Source of the DNA: Lachnospiraceae bacterium
Lineage (GTDB): Bacteria; Bacillota; Clostridia; Lachnospirales; Lachnospiraceae
DNA: 64,000 nucleotides
Reading direction: 5' to 3'
NCBI GenBank assembly: GCA_022769625.1
Contig: JALEJP010000083.1
Span: 34,017-98,016 of the forward strand
Position 1 is the stretch's first letter. Each line of letters begins with the position of its first letter. Of this stretch, positions 1 through 10,443 are shown one piece after another. Made by a program: the position numbers and the translations under genes. The notes beneath the pieces are model-generated. The model saw nothing but the letters and a program-made list of their open reading frames with translations, made no database searches and was not told the origin of the DNA.

Positions 1-270
1 CATTCCGCCTTCCTTTCTGGTGCGTATGGTAAAGATAACCGGAATATCCTCCAGAATACTCCTGATTGTTTCGCCTGCCTCCCGGATTTTTTCCGTATTT
101 TGGATTTCTTCAAAATAATCGGCACGCCACTCCACCAGATCCGGCTGCTTCTCTGCGGCCAATGCCGCATCATGCTCCAGCTCCTGTACTGTTTTTCCCA
201 TAATGGGCACACAAATCTTTGGTCGTCCGCTGCCGATCACAAGGTTTCTGACCTGAACTGTACTGCTCAT
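1..270 (-). CDS. aroD: 3-dehydroquinate dehydratase type I (partial; C-terminus lies beyond the window start)
   Basis: Reverse-complement translation from ATG at 270: MSSTVQVRNLVIGSGRPKICVPIMGKTVQELEHDAALAAEKQPDLVEWRADYFEE..., typical of AroD type I; AGGAGG RBS upstream. Confidence 0.8.
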   Translation of the reverse strand, partial: MSSTVQVRNLVIGSGRPKICVPIMGKTVQELEHDAALAAEKQPDLVEWRADYFEEIQNTEKIREAGETIRSILEDIPVIFTIRTRKEGGM

Positions 271-437
271 TTCTACCTCCTGTATCAAATTATGCCTCTT
301 TTTGTAGTTCAGTATACTATATTCTCACAAGAAAGTCCACCTCTTGACAGATTTGTTCACATCTTCTAAGATAAGTTTAAGAAATGGGAAGAATTCGTCT
401 TCCCGGCCAACACATATTATGTAAGAGGTGACAATTG

Positions 438-1322
438 ATGGACAACAGACTTGCACTGCCTGTGATAGACGGGCACACAAAACTGACCGGACTCCTGGGC
501 AGTCCGGTGGCACACAGTATTTCCCCACTGATGCACAACGAGGCCTTCCGCCTCCTTGGACTCAACTACGTTTATCTCTGTTTTGACGTGAAAGAAGACT
601 GCCTTGCGGATACGCTGAAAGGGCTGCGCTGTATGAATATCGCAGGTTTTAACTGCACCATGCCGGACAAGACAAAAATGTGCGAGCTTGCCGATGCTCT
701 CTCACCGGCAGCTCAGATGATCGGTGCCGTTAACACCGTGGTAAACGAAAACGGACGCTTCATTGGCCACAACACAGACGGGATCGGCTATATGCAGGCC
801 GTAAAAGAAGCCGGCCATGATATCATCGGCAAACAGATGACACTGCTTGGCGGCGGAGGTGCCGCAACGGCCATTGCCGTACAGGCGGCTCTGGACGGTG
901 TCTCCAGTCTCCATATCTTCAACCGGAAAGGACGTTCCTTTGACCGTGCGGTACAGCTTGCGGCCCGGATCCAGGCTCATACCTGCTGCAAAGTTTCCGT
1001 GTTTGACCTTGCAGACGAAAGCGCACTGAAACAATCCCTTGCAGACAGTGCCATCCTGACAAACGCCACTTCTCTTGGAATGGCGCCAAAGGAAGATGCC
1101 TGCCCGATTGCAAATGAGAAACTCCTCCATCCCGGACTGATCGTCTCCGACATCATCTACAATCCCCGGAAGACCAGGCTGCTCCTGGCTGCCGAAAGAC
1201 AGGGCTGCCAGACATTTAACGGACTCTATATGCTGCTTTTCCAGGGGGCAGAGGCCTTTCGTCTCTGGACAGGACAGGATATGCCCGTTGCTCCCATAAA
1301 AGAAAAGTACTTTCACGCATAA
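438..1322 (+). CDS. aroE: Shikimate/quinate dehydrogenase family protein
   Basis: GLLGSPVAHSISPLMHNEAF, GAVNTVVNENGRFIGHNTDGIGY, LLGGGGAATAIAVQAAL; ATG at 438 preferred over the TTG at 435. Confidence 0.88.
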   Translation: MDNRLALPVIDGHTKLTGLLGSPVAHSISPLMHNEAFRLLGLNYVYLCFDVKEDCLADTLKGLRCMNIAGFNCTMPDKTKMCELADALSPAAQMIGAVNTVVNENGRFIGHNTDGIGYMQAVKEAGHDIIGKQMTLLGGGGAATAIAVQAALDGVSSLHIFNRKGRSFDRAVQLAARIQAHTCCKVSVFDLADESALKQSLADSAILTNATSLGMAPKEDACPIANEKLLHPGLIVSDIIYNPRKTRLLLAAERQGCQTFNGLYMLLFQGAEAFRLWTGQDMPVAPIKEKYFHA

Positions 1323-1324
1323 GA

Positions 1325-1396
1325 AAGCTGCCGCATCAGGACGGTATGACCTACACCCCAGTGTCATATCCGCCCGCCATGCGGCAGCTTTTTTAT
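1325..1396. terminator. Bidirectional hairpin terminator between convergent aroE and the kinase gene
   Basis: aagctgccgcat ... atgcggcagctt followed by tttttatttt; additional inner pairing ggtatgac/gtcatatcc. Confidence 0.85.
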
Positions 1397-1430
1397 TTTC
1401 TCTGAAGAGAAATGCGCTATATATTCTCTG

Positions 1431-2531
1431 TTATTTGTATTTGCGCACGATCTCAGCCATGGTATCCCACTTTTTCTCCATATCGCTGACAAGCTTGAAC
1501 TGTGTACGGCAGCGATCCAGGTTATGGCCTTCTCTGTGAATCTTGAAATAGGTATCGCCTACCAGATAATCGGTCAGGAAACGCATACCGCACTCATAGG
1601 TCATAACCTTTGCTCCCATCGGCAGCATCTCAATCTCCGTATCGGTAAGACTGCCTGCACAGCCCTCGATAAATCCTTTGGTGTACACCTCAAACAGATG
1701 CATATCACACTCGATCTTTGACAGATCCACCTCATCCTCTGCGCCTGTGCTGGCACCAAAACGGATGGAATCACCAAAATCATTGATGGCAAGTCCCGGC
1801 ATAACGGTATCCAGGTCGATGACACAGATTGCCTTGCCCGTCTTTTCATCCAGCATGATGTTGTTCAGTTTGGTATCGTTGTGTGTAACACGAAGCGGAA
1901 GCTTGCCCTCTGCCTGCATCTGACCCAGAATATTGGCAGTTTCTTCGTGATCCAGTACAAACTGAATCTCTTTCTGTACGCTTGCAGCACGTCCGCAGAT
2001 ATCATCGGCAACGGCTTTTTTGAACACTGCAAATCTGGCCTTTGTATCGTGGAATCCCTCGATGGTCTCATGCAGGGTCTCTGCCGGATAATCAGCCAAC
2101 ATACGCTGGAAGTGTCCAAATGCAACCGCACTCTGGTAAAAATCATTTTCATTTTCCACTGCATCATAGCAGCAGGCTTTCTCGATGAAGGTGTATACGC
2201 GCCAGTAATCGCCGGCCTCATCTACAAAATATGGCTTTCCATCGTTGGCACTGATTACATTCAGTGTCTCTCTCTCCGGGTCTCCGCCCTGCTCTATGAT
2301 TTTCTTTTTCAGCCACTCCGTTACACCTACGATGTTCTCCATCAGCTCCACCGGTTTTGTGAAAATGCTTTTGTTCATTCTCTGCAGAATGTAACGTCTC
2401 TCCCGGCCATCCTCCTGGTATGTAAGGCGATAGGTATCATTGATATGTCCGCTTCCGTACGGAATCGCCTCTGTAAGATCGCCAGTGATCGGATAATTCT
2501 GCATAATACTTCTCAAATGTTCCTCTTTCAT
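1431..2531 (-). CDS. Aminoglycoside-phosphotransferase-fold sugar kinase, N-acetylhexosamine 1-kinase (NahK/LnpB)-like
   Basis: YGSGHINDTYRLT, RYILQRMNKSIF, LRVTHNDTKLNNIMLDEKTGKAICVIDLDTVMPGLAINDFGDSIRFGAS, closely resembling NahK as recalled. Confidence 0.8.
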   Translation of the reverse strand: MKEEHLRSIMQNYPITGDLTEAIPYGSGHINDTYRLTYQEDGRERRYILQRMNKSIFTKPVELMENIVGVTEWLKKKIIEQGGDPERETLNVISANDGKPYFVDEAGDYWRVYTFIEKACCYDAVENENDFYQSAVAFGHFQRMLADYPAETLHETIEGFHDTKARFAVFKKAVADDICGRAASVQKEIQFVLDHEETANILGQMQAEGKLPLRVTHNDTKLNNIMLDEKTGKAICVIDLDTVMPGLAINDFGDSIRFGASTGAEDEVDLSKIECDMHLFEVYTKGFIEGCAGSLTDTEIEMLPMGAKVMTYECGMRFLTDYLVGDTYFKIHREGHNLDRCRTQFKLVSDMEKKWDTMAEIVRKYK

Positions 2532-2736
2532 CTCAAACCTCCTAATACATGTATTTTTCCATCTTTTCTTTCAGTATAGTACACAAATTCTCTCTCGTCT
2601 TTATACAATACTTTGTTAGATTTGCATAATACGCATAATCATGCAAGGAGGATGTGTTTTTCCTTTTCCCATATTGCTTTCATCTGAGAGGAGTAGGAAG
2701 GTAAAGGCATGATTTCCAGCAGGCTCCATCCGGATT

Positions 2737-2967
2737 TCACTTTGTTTCAATACCAGCTGCATATTCTTCGTCCTGCTCGGCAAGGGATGTTCCCCCGATG
2801 GCGCGATACGATCTGGCACAGTTAAGATATGCTTTCTTATAGTTTTCCTTACTATAAGCGCGATTGCCGCGACGAATATAATCCCACGACGTTAGTCTTT
2901 TCTGTTCTTCGCGCTCCTTCTCCTCATGCTGTTCTGCTTCGTTCATTGACTTGAGAATTTCTTTCAT
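2737..2967 (-). CDS. Hypothetical small protein (TPR-like charged helix)
   Basis: 76 aa ORF, YIRRGNRAYSKENYKKAYLNCARSYRAIG; weak RBS. Confidence 0.35.
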   Translation of the reverse strand: MKEILKSMNEAEQHEEKEREEQKRLTSWDYIRRGNRAYSKENYKKAYLNCARSYRAIGGTSLAEQDEEYAAGIETK

Positions 2968-3101
2968 TTTCCATTGTCTGTTTCACTTGAAAACTCATTC
3001 ACTGAGATTCTGAAACGTTATTTGTGTAACACGAATGACACGAATCGTATCAAACACCTGTCAGAGCGCGCGAAGCTGCGCATCCTTTTCACGAAATGCT
3101 T

Positions 3102-3141
3102 TTATTACAGAGGAAATTCCTTCGAATTTCCTCTGTAATAA
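3102..3141. repeat. 18-bp-stem perfect palindrome (copy A of a candidate dispersed hairpin element)
   Basis: ttattacagaggaaattc-cttc-gaatttcctctgtaataa; related to 22970-23010. Confidence 0.8.
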
Positions 3142-3170
3142 AAAAAGGACACTGCCAAGACAGTGTCCAA
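3142..3170 (-). terminator. Rho-independent terminator of ftsZ
   Basis: Minus strand: ggacactg-tcttgg-cagtgtcc followed by ttttttt. Confidence 0.85.
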
Positions 3171-3184
3171 ATGTATTATGCCTT

Positions 3185-4339
3185 TTATCTTCTCTTGAGG
3201 AAATCCGGAATCTGAATATCCCTTTCCTGCACATTGCTGGATGGGGTGCGCAGCTTTCCTGTGTTTGCAGACTGCGGTCTGCTCTGAGGAGCTGCACTGC
3301 TTCTCTGGAAAATACTGCTGCCCGGTGTCTCTGCCCTCTTAAAATCGGAAGCTGCTTTTCTGCCATTGACGGATGGCTGTGTAGCGGTAGCGCTGTCCAG
3401 ACCGGTAGCGATGACGGTAATGCTTGCCTCATCGGTGTAAGTGTCATCATACATCGCACCAAAGATGATGTTTGCATTATCTCCTGCCAGTTCCTGAACA
3501 TAGCTTGCTGCATCGTTTGCATCCATAAGAGAGATATCTCCGGAAATATTGATGATAACGTGGGAAGCACCCTCGATGGTAGTTTCCAGAAGCGGGCTGG
3601 CCACGGCCTGTTTGACTGCTTCCAGTGCCTTGTCGTCGCCCTTTGCCTGTCCAATACCAATGTGTGCAATACCCTTGTCTGTCATTACTGTCTGTACATC
3701 GGCAAAATCCAGGTTGATCAGAGCCGGCAGATTGATCAGGTCTGTAATACCCTGTACTGCCTGCTGAAGAACTTCGTCTGCTTTCTTCAGTGCCTCCGGC
3801 ATAGTCGTACGCCTGTCCACGATTTCCAGCAGCTTGTCATTTGGAATGACAATCAGAGTGTCCACATTTTTCTTGAGATTCTCAATGCCCATGAGTGCAT
3901 TGTTCATACGTGTCTTTGCCTCAAAACGGAACGGCTTTGTGACAACGCCGACGGTCAGAATGCCCATCTCTTTTGCGATGCCAGCAACAACAGGTGCTGC
4001 ACCGGTACCGGTACCGCCGCCCATACCACAGGTCACAAACACCATATCTGCTCCCTGCATGGCCTGTCTTAATTCTTCTGAGCTCTCCTCGGCAGCCTGA
4101 CGTCCAACCTCCGGCTGTGCGCCTGCTCCCAGTCCTTTCGTAACTTTCTCACCGATCTGAATCGTGTTTGGTGCTTTGCAGAGCTGCAGTGCCTGTTTAT
4201 CGGTATTCACACCAATAAACTCTACTCCTGCAATTGCTTCATCAACCATTCTATTAACAGCATTATTACCTGCTCCACCCACACCGATTACTATAATCTT
4301 AGCAGCAGACTCAGCTTCGTTTGTCATAATTTCTAACAA
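3185..4339 (-). CDS. ftsZ: Cell division protein FtsZ
   Basis: [38 protein letters not shown]-terminal [12 protein letters not shown]. Confidence 0.98.
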   Translation of the reverse strand: MLEIMTNEAESAAKIIVIGVGGAGNNAVNRMVDEAIAGVEFIGVNTDKQALQLCKAPNTIQIGEKVTKGLGAGAQPEVGRQAAEESSEELRQAMQGADMVFVTCGMGGGTGTGAAPVVAGIAKEMGILTVGVVTKPFRFEAKTRMNNALMGIENLKKNVDTLIVIPNDKLLEIVDRRTTMPEALKKADEVLQQAVQGITDLINLPALINLDFADVQTVMTDKGIAHIGIGQAKGDDKALEAVKQAVASPLLETTIEGASHVIINISGDISLMDANDAASYVQELAGDNANIIFGAMYDDTYTDEASITVIATGLDSATATQPSVNGRKAASDFKRAETPGSSIFQRSSAAPQSRPQSANTGKLRTPSSNVQERDIQIPDFLKRR

Positions 4340-4490
4340 GGGTATTTCCTCCTTCGCATAAGCATATCTATTCTTCTATAATATAGTTATTTTTCCAATT
4401 AATCAAGTCAATTTTGCAATTTCTTATAAAAATACATAATCTGTGCCCCATACACGCCCGCAAATGTGCAAAATTCCCATCCTTTTCCCG

Positions 4491-5540
4491 TTAATTAATG
4501 TAGGAACCGGTATAGGGATCAATATAACCGTAACCATCCATGATGATATTTCCATTCTCGTCCGTGTAATTGTAGTGATCGCACTGTGTGGTGGTAACAC
4601 CGGCCGCATCCGTATAGATTTTATTTCCCTGCTCATCCGTTGAGAATGTACCGTCTGACTCCGAATACATCCGCCCGCCCTGGGGCTGTGTCTCGGCCTG
4701 TGTGGACTGGCCGTTTTTCTCTTCGCCATCCCCGCTGCCATCCGCCTCTTCCGGATTTGTTTCAGCCTCACCGCTGTCGCCTTCCAGATTCACGATATCC
4801 TCCCCGTCACTTTTAAAGGTTACGGTTCCATCGTTTTCTGTATAGCTTTCCATATAGAGTATGCCGCTTTTTCCTTCCAACTGATCCAGAATGGAATCCA
4901 GTGCTGAGATTTTGTCCTCCAGTGCTGAGTCATCCCCCAGATTGACTTTGACGGAATCAAAAATCAGGGTGATGGTATTTCTTGTTCCAAACCGTATCTC
5001 CTGCGGCACGATTCCGTTTTTATTCAGCGTCTTCGTAAGTGTGACGATGGTGTCATACAACCCTTCATCCGTCACCGGAAGCTTTTCATAAAGCTCTGCT
5101 TTTTCCACATCCAGCCCGGTGATCAACGGAACATCCTCTCTGACCTCACCGGATACCTCCACGACCATACCGTCTTTATCAAAATATACATAGCTTCCCT
5201 GATTCAGAAAATATCCGATCTGCGGCTTTTCCTGAACGGTCACCCGGATCTCGTAGGGCTTTATCATCTCCGCCCTGGCTCCGTTCAGAAAGGGAAGCGA
5301 TTCCTTTACTTTATCCGGGTCGTTTAATTTCCACATCAAATAGAGCGAATTCTTGCAAAGTCCGTCCTGCATAATGGATTCCTGAATCTTCTGCGCCGAA
5401 TAATAGCTGTTTCCCTGAATCACCAGCTTGCGTACCCGGAACAGTCCAAAAACGATCGCCAGACTCATCACCAGCACGATAAAGAAAAATACCGCTGCAA
5501 TCTTTTTTTTGTTTTTTTTGCGATTTGTTATCTCTCTCAC
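4491..5540 (-). CDS. ftsQ: Cell division protein FtsQ/DivIB with an extended acidic/Gly-Tyr-rich C-terminal tail
   Basis: N-terminal TM segment, POTRA-like VRKLVIQGNSYYSAQKIQESI, position in the dcw cluster. Confidence 0.8.
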   Translation of the reverse strand: MREITNRKKNKKKIAAVFFFIVLVMSLAIVFGLFRVRKLVIQGNSYYSAQKIQESIMQDGLCKNSLYLMWKLNDPDKVKESLPFLNGARAEMIKPYEIRVTVQEKPQIGYFLNQGSYVYFDKDGMVVEVSGEVREDVPLITGLDVEKAELYEKLPVTDEGLYDTIVTLTKTLNKNGIVPQEIRFGTRNTITLIFDSVKVNLGDDSALEDKISALDSILDQLEGKSGILYMESYTENDGTVTFKSDGEDIVNLEGDSGEAETNPEEADGSGDGEEKNGQSTQAETQPQGGRMYSESDGTFSTDEQGNKIYTDAAGVTTTQCDHYNYTDENGNIIMDGYGYIDPYTGSYIN

Positions 5541-5556
5541 TGTTTTACCTTTCTGT

Positions 5557-6807
5557 TTATCCTTTCGAAATCACAGCTCCGAGTTTTCCAAGGTCTCCCG
5601 CAATATCCTCATAGCCGCGTTCGATGAATGTTCTGCCGTATACGCGTGTTGTTCCTTTTGCGGCGAGACCGGCTACTACAAGTGCCGCACCGCCGCGCAG
5701 CTCTTCTGCCCGGACATCTGCTCCTTTCAGATGTCCGCATCCCTCCACAATTGCCTCCCGGCCATCAACCGTCACATGGGCACCCATACGATTCAGCTGG
5801 GGTGCAATCCGGAAGCGTTCCTCAAAAATACTCTCCCGAACCCTGCTTTTTCCTTCTGCCACACACAATGCAGCCAAAAGCTGTGACTGCAGATCCGTGG
5901 GAAAACCCGGGTACGTATCGGTGCACACATAATCCACCGGGTAATACGCATTTCTTCCATCCATCCAGAGCTTTTCATCTATATAACGAAATTCTGCTCC
6001 CATTTTCTTCAAAATATGCAGCACTTCCATCATATCCTGAGGTCTCGCTCCGCACAGACAAATCTGTCCTCTGGTTGCCGCAGCAGCAAACAGATAGGTG
6101 CCTGCCACAATCCTGTCCGGCATCAAGGTATAGGAACTGTCTCTTAATCGCTCCACTCCTTCAATCCGAAGGCAGGAAGTTCCAATTCCGGAAATCTTTG
6201 CTCCCTTTCCCCGCAGGAAACGGCACAGCTCTACGATTTCCGGCTCTTTCGCACCATTTTCCAGCTCGGTGACCCCTTTGGCACAGACAGCTGCCAGAAT
6301 AATGTTTTCCGTAGCGCCCACACTTGGAAAACGCAGATGAATCCTGTTTCCGCAAAGGCCTTCCGTTTTTGCACAAAGCATGCCGTCCTCTTCGCGCAAA
6401 ACAGCTCCCAGCTTTTGCATGGATGTCACATGAAGATCTATGGGACGGACACCGATCACGCAGCCTCCCGGAAACGGAAGCACCGCCTTCTGAAACCGTC
6501 CGAGCAGAGCTCCCATTAAAATGATGGAAGAGCGCATCTGTTCCCCAAGAAAAGCATCCACACAGGGGGTATCCGCACAGGCAGCATCAATCTGCAAAGT
6601 ACTGCCTTCCTTGTGCACCCGGCACCCCATCTTCTGCAGGATCTGGATCATCACGGAAATATCCCGGATATCCGGTACATGGTACAGCGTTGTCTTCCCT
6701 CTGTGCAGTATGGCACCCGCCAGCAGAGGCAGTGCCGCATTTTTTGACCCCTGAAGTGTAATACTCCCATGCAGAGGCATCCCGCCCGACAGCTCAAACC
6801 ATTCCAC
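5557..6807 (-). CDS. murA: UDP-N-acetylglucosamine 1-carboxyvinyltransferase
   Basis: GGMPLHGSITLQGSKNAALPLLAGAIL, PLLMP-type loops; GTG start at 6807 with GGAGG RBS (the ORF-track start at 6939 overlaps ftsW). Confidence 0.93.
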   Translation of the reverse strand: MEWFELSGGMPLHGSITLQGSKNAALPLLAGAILHRGKTTLYHVPDIRDISVMIQILQKMGCRVHKEGSTLQIDAACADTPCVDAFLGEQMRSSIILMGALLGRFQKAVLPFPGGCVIGVRPIDLHVTSMQKLGAVLREEDGMLCAKTEGLCGNRIHLRFPSVGATENIILAAVCAKGVTELENGAKEPEIVELCRFLRGKGAKISGIGTSCLRIEGVERLRDSSYTLMPDRIVAGTYLFAAAATRGQICLCGARPQDMMEVLHILKKMGAEFRYIDEKLWMDGRNAYYPVDYVCTDTYPGFPTDLQSQLLAALCVAEGKSRVRESIFEERFRIAPQLNRMGAHVTVDGREAIVEGCGHLKGADVRAEELRGGAALVVAGLAAKGTTRVYGRTFIERGYEDIAGDLGKLGAVISKG

Positions 6808-6853
6808 CCAAAAACCTCCGCCCAATATATACCTGGATTCTACTGTTATCCTA

Positions 6854-7948
6854 TCATATGTATTTTTTTCCGGTTTGACACCTGCTGACCGAAAGTACAA
6901 TACCCATTTCGGAGAGCAGAAACAAGACGGAGGTTCCACCGTAACTGATAAACGGCAGAGTAATCCCGGTATTGGGAATCGTGTTGGTCACAACTGCAAT
7001 ATTCAGTATCACCTGTATGGCAATATGCCCCATGGCACCTGCCGCAATCAGCGCACCGAACAGATCGGCGGCGTGAACAGCGATCACCATGAAACGCCAG
7101 ATTAAAATCAAAAATATCAGAACCAGAAGCGACGCACCCACATATCCCAGTTCCTCGCAGATGATGGAAAAAATCATGTCATTCTGCGCCTCCGGTACAA
7201 ATCCAAGCTTCTGTATGCTCTCGCCCAGTCCTTTTCCGAAAAGCCCGCCGGATCCGATGGCATAAAGCCCCTGTATCGTCTGATAGCCTTTTTCATAGGC
7301 CTCCGGATTCTTCCAGATCGCCAGACGCTCCAGACGATAGGATTCCATCCCGAGAAAGACTGCAAGAAAGCCCACACCGGCAGCACCCATCCATACAAAC
7401 TGCATATAACGTCTGTCTGACACAAAGACAACGATCACGGCTATTCCAAGAATAATCACGGCTGTACTCAGATTATTGGTGCCAACCAGTGCTACAATGG
7501 GAAGTACCATACCAACCACCAGAATCAGATTGAAAAAGCTGTTTCTTTTCTTTTTCTGCCTGCTAACCATCCTGGCCAGAAAAAGGATCACAGCAAGCTT
7601 CGCAAACTCGGAAGGCTGAAAAGAAAGCGGTCCGATAGAAAGCCAGCGTTTTGATCCATTGTAGGAATCTCCCACCAGCAAGACCAGACCGGAAAGCACA
7701 AGCGACAGTACATATCCTGCCGCTGCATACTTTTCAAAAATATGGTAATCCATCCTTCCGATCAGATACATGGCCAGAAGCCCCAGCGCTGCAGCAAAAA
7801 ACTGCTTTTTTACATAATAAAACGCATCTCCGAAACGTACTTCTCCGTTATAGGAGCCCGTGCTGTATAATGTAACAAGTCCGAATGCTGTAAGAAACAG
7901 CACCAGTATCATTAGTACAGGATCCGGTCTGCCGGACGTTCGGCTCAT
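6854..7948 (-). CDS. ftsW: FtsW/RodA/SpoVE family lipid II polymerase/flippase
   Basis: VMLVLFLTAFGLVTLYSTGS-like N-terminus, FQPSEFAKLAVILFLA, TGITLPFISYGGTSVL. Confidence 0.92.
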   Translation of the reverse strand: MSRTSGRPDPVLMILVLFLTAFGLVTLYSTGSYNGEVRFGDAFYYVKKQFFAAALGLLAMYLIGRMDYHIFEKYAAAGYVLSLVLSGLVLLVGDSYNGSKRWLSIGPLSFQPSEFAKLAVILFLARMVSRQKKKRNSFFNLILVVGMVLPIVALVGTNNLSTAVIILGIAVIVVFVSDRRYMQFVWMGAAGVGFLAVFLGMESYRLERLAIWKNPEAYEKGYQTIQGLYAIGSGGLFGKGLGESIQKLGFVPEAQNDMIFSIICEELGYVGASLLVLIFLILIWRFMVIAVHAADLFGALIAAGAMGHIAIQVILNIAVVTNTIPNTGITLPFISYGGTSVLFLLSEMGIVLSVSRCQTGKKYI

Positions 7949-7984
7949 GCAATTCCCCCTGCTCCTGCCATCTTTGTCTCTGCC

Positions 7985-9340
7985 CTACAGATTTCTCACA
8001 AGTTCTTTAAACCTTCTTCCTCTGACTTCATAACTCTTGAACATATCCCAGCTTGCGCAGGCCGGTGACAAAAGAACCGCATCTCCGCTTTCTGCATTCT
8101 GCGCACAGACGGCAACTGCCTCCTCCAGACTCTCTGTCAGAATGATTCGGTCAAAACCGCAGCGGCGAGCTGTCTCTGCAATCTTCTCCTTCGTCTGTCC
8201 AAGCAGGACCAGGTATTTCACCCGTCCCTCAAATGCCTGGATCCACTCCGTAAAATCAGACCCCTTGTCGTAGCCCCCGCCGATCAGAAGCGTGGGACGA
8301 TCCATGGCCTGAATGCCCTTGATGGCAGCATCCGGATTGGTTCCTTTGGAATCATTGTAATATACCACACCATTTTTCTCTGTCACAAACTCAATGCGGT
8401 GTTCCACCGCCTGAAAACGCTTCACAGCCGCGCGGATCTCTTCTACCGGAACGCCATAGGCAAGTGCCATCGCTGCAGCTGCCATAACGTTTTCATAATT
8501 ATGTGCTCCTACAATATGAAGCTCATCTGTCCGGCAGATTTCCTGCACGCCTTCCTCATCCCGGAAGACAATGGAACTTCCGTCCAGATACAGTCCCCTA
8601 TCCAGTTTACGCACACTGCTGAAAAATAATACCTTTGTCTGCAGCGTACCTCCAAATTCGCGCAGAACACTGTCCTCGTAATTGAGCACACAGGTATCTT
8701 CCGCTGTCTGATTCGAGGTAATCAGCTCTTTGACTCTTATGTACTCTTCCATCGTATGATGACGGTTCAGATGATCCGGCGTAATATTCAAAATCGCACT
8801 AACCTTCGGATGAAACTGATCGATCGTCTCCAGCTGAAAACTGCTGATCTCCGCCACCGTCACACTGTCATCCTGCATGCGGGATACCGCCTCCGTGTAG
8901 GGATTCCCGATATTGCCCACCACAAACACACTTTCCTGGTGGTGTTTCATGATTTCTCCCAGCAGGCTGGTGGTCGTCGTCTTACCATTTGTACCTGTGA
9001 TGGCAAGTACGTCTCCTTTTCCATTTTCATAGGCAAGCTCCACCTCGCCCCAGATCCGGATACCGGCTGTGCGCATCCGCTCCACCACCGGCAAGTCTGT
9101 TGGAACACCCGGACTCAGAACGGCTAGTGCCACTGTCTGCAGCATTTCGTCTGAAATGTCACCGATCACAATTTCCGCTCTGCTGGATGAAGGCAGTTTC
9201 ATACGCACCTCATCCTCTCCAATCTTTCGGTTACCGTCAAACAGAATCACCTTTGCACCTCTGCTCTCCAGAAGCTCACAGGCTCCGATTCCGCTGATCC
9301 CGGTTCCAAAAACCAGAACCGTTTTATCTTTCCAATTCAT
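7985..9340 (-). CDS. murD: UDP-N-acetylmuramoylalanine--D-glutamate ligase
   Basis: DVLAITGTNGKTTTTSLLGEI, HRIEFVTEKNGVVYYNDSKGTNPDAAIKGI; start at 9340 with GGAGG RBS. Confidence 0.96.
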   Translation of the reverse strand: MNWKDKTVLVFGTGISGIGACELLESRGAKVILFDGNRKIGEDEVRMKLPSSSRAEIVIGDISDEMLQTVALAVLSPGVPTDLPVVERMRTAGIRIWGEVELAYENGKGDVLAITGTNGKTTTTSLLGEIMKHHQESVFVVGNIGNPYTEAVSRMQDDSVTVAEISSFQLETIDQFHPKVSAILNITPDHLNRHHTMEEYIRVKELITSNQTAEDTCVLNYEDSVLREFGGTLQTKVLFFSSVRKLDRGLYLDGSSIVFRDEEGVQEICRTDELHIVGAHNYENVMAAAAMALAYGVPVEEIRAAVKRFQAVEHRIEFVTEKNGVVYYNDSKGTNPDAAIKGIQAMDRPTLLIGGGYDKGSDFTEWIQAFEGRVKYLVLLGQTKEKIAETARRCGFDRIILTESLEEAVAVCAQNAESGDAVLLSPACASWDMFKSYEVRGRRFKELVRNL

Positions 9341-9398
9341 CTGTGATTTCCTCCCCAACATCAGATTTTCTTTCGTGTCACCATCAAAGGACACTTCT

Positions 9399-10361
9399 TT
9401 ATGACACCAGTACCAGACCAAGCAGACACAGAAGTGCCGTCACAACGGTAAACACAGCCACCACCCGTGTCTCAGACCACCCGCAGAGCTCAAAATGGTG
9501 GTGTATCGGAGCCATTTTAAAGAAACGTTTTCCGCCAGTCTTTTTAAAATAAGTCACCTGAATCATAACGGAAAGAACTTCTACCAGATACACCAGACCA
9601 ACGATCAGAATCATCCAGGGCATTTTCAGCACATAAGCCGATCCTGCCACAAATCCTCCAAGCGCCAGAGAACCGGTATCTCCCATAAAAACCTGAGCCG
9701 GATATACATTAAACAGTAAGAATCCCAGAAGTGCACCGGTAACGGCCGCCGTGATAGGCTCAATGCCGCCTCCCAGTCCCATGGAAACCACCGTAAAAAA
9801 CACCGCTACCATGGTCGTCACGCCCGTTGCAAGGCCATCCAGACCATCCGTAAAATTCACACCGTTAACGGTACCGATCACTGCAAGATAAACCAGCGGA
9901 ATGGTGATCCATTTACAATCAAAATACTGGTCACTGAAGGGAATCCGCATGGTCAGGAAGCTCTTGTCCACTAACAGAATATAGGCAAGAAAAACGCTGG
10001 TTACCAGAATCTGTCCAAGCATTTTCTGTTTCGGAAGCAGACCATCCGAACGTCTCAGTACAACCTTCAGATAGTCATCCAGAAATCCGATGATACCAAA
10101 CCCAAGAGTCAGAAACAGCACCGGAAGAATATTGGGATAATCCTTTATATAGAAAAGAGAGGTCACAAGAACGCTGATCAGAATGATCAGACCTCCCATC
10201 GTAGGTGTTCCCGCCTTTTCCAGATGGGACTTCACACCTTCCTTTCTCTCTGTCTGTCCGATTTTCAGTTTCCGAAGAAACGGAATCACAACGGGACTCA
10301 GCAAAACACTGATTGCAAATGCTGCCAGCAACGAAATAATCACTTCTGTACTTATAATCAT
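9399..10361 (-). CDS. mraY: Phospho-N-acetylmuramoyl-pentapeptide transferase
   Basis: KAGTPTMGGLIIL, GFLDDYLKV, NFTDGLDGLATG, MAPIHHHFEL. Confidence 0.97.
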   Translation of the reverse strand: MIISTEVIISLLAAFAISVLLSPVVIPFLRKLKIGQTERKEGVKSHLEKAGTPTMGGLIILISVLVTSLFYIKDYPNILPVLFLTLGFGIIGFLDDYLKVVLRRSDGLLPKQKMLGQILVTSVFLAYILLVDKSFLTMRIPFSDQYFDCKWITIPLVYLAVIGTVNGVNFTDGLDGLATGVTTMVAVFFTVVSMGLGGGIEPITAAVTGALLGFLLFNVYPAQVFMGDTGSLALGGFVAGSAYVLKMPWMILIVGLVYLVEVLSVMIQVTYFKKTGGKRFFKMAPIHHHFELCGWSETRVVAVFTVVTALLCLLGLVLVS

Positions 10362-10443
10362 CTTAACCTCCTAATTGAGCCGCCTCCCTGCGGCACATAA
10401 CTCTATGCTAGTATAAAACGTTTCCACTTTTTTCGCAACTATT

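Noticed and set aside
2616-2819. 67-aa minus ORF overlapping 2737-2967
   Set aside because: Out-of-frame overlap without RBS or recognisable domain.
3035-4072. 345-aa plus-strand ORF opposite ftsZ
   Set aside because: Antisense to an unmistakable ftsZ; Cys/His/Ile-rich composition typical of reverse-frame translation.
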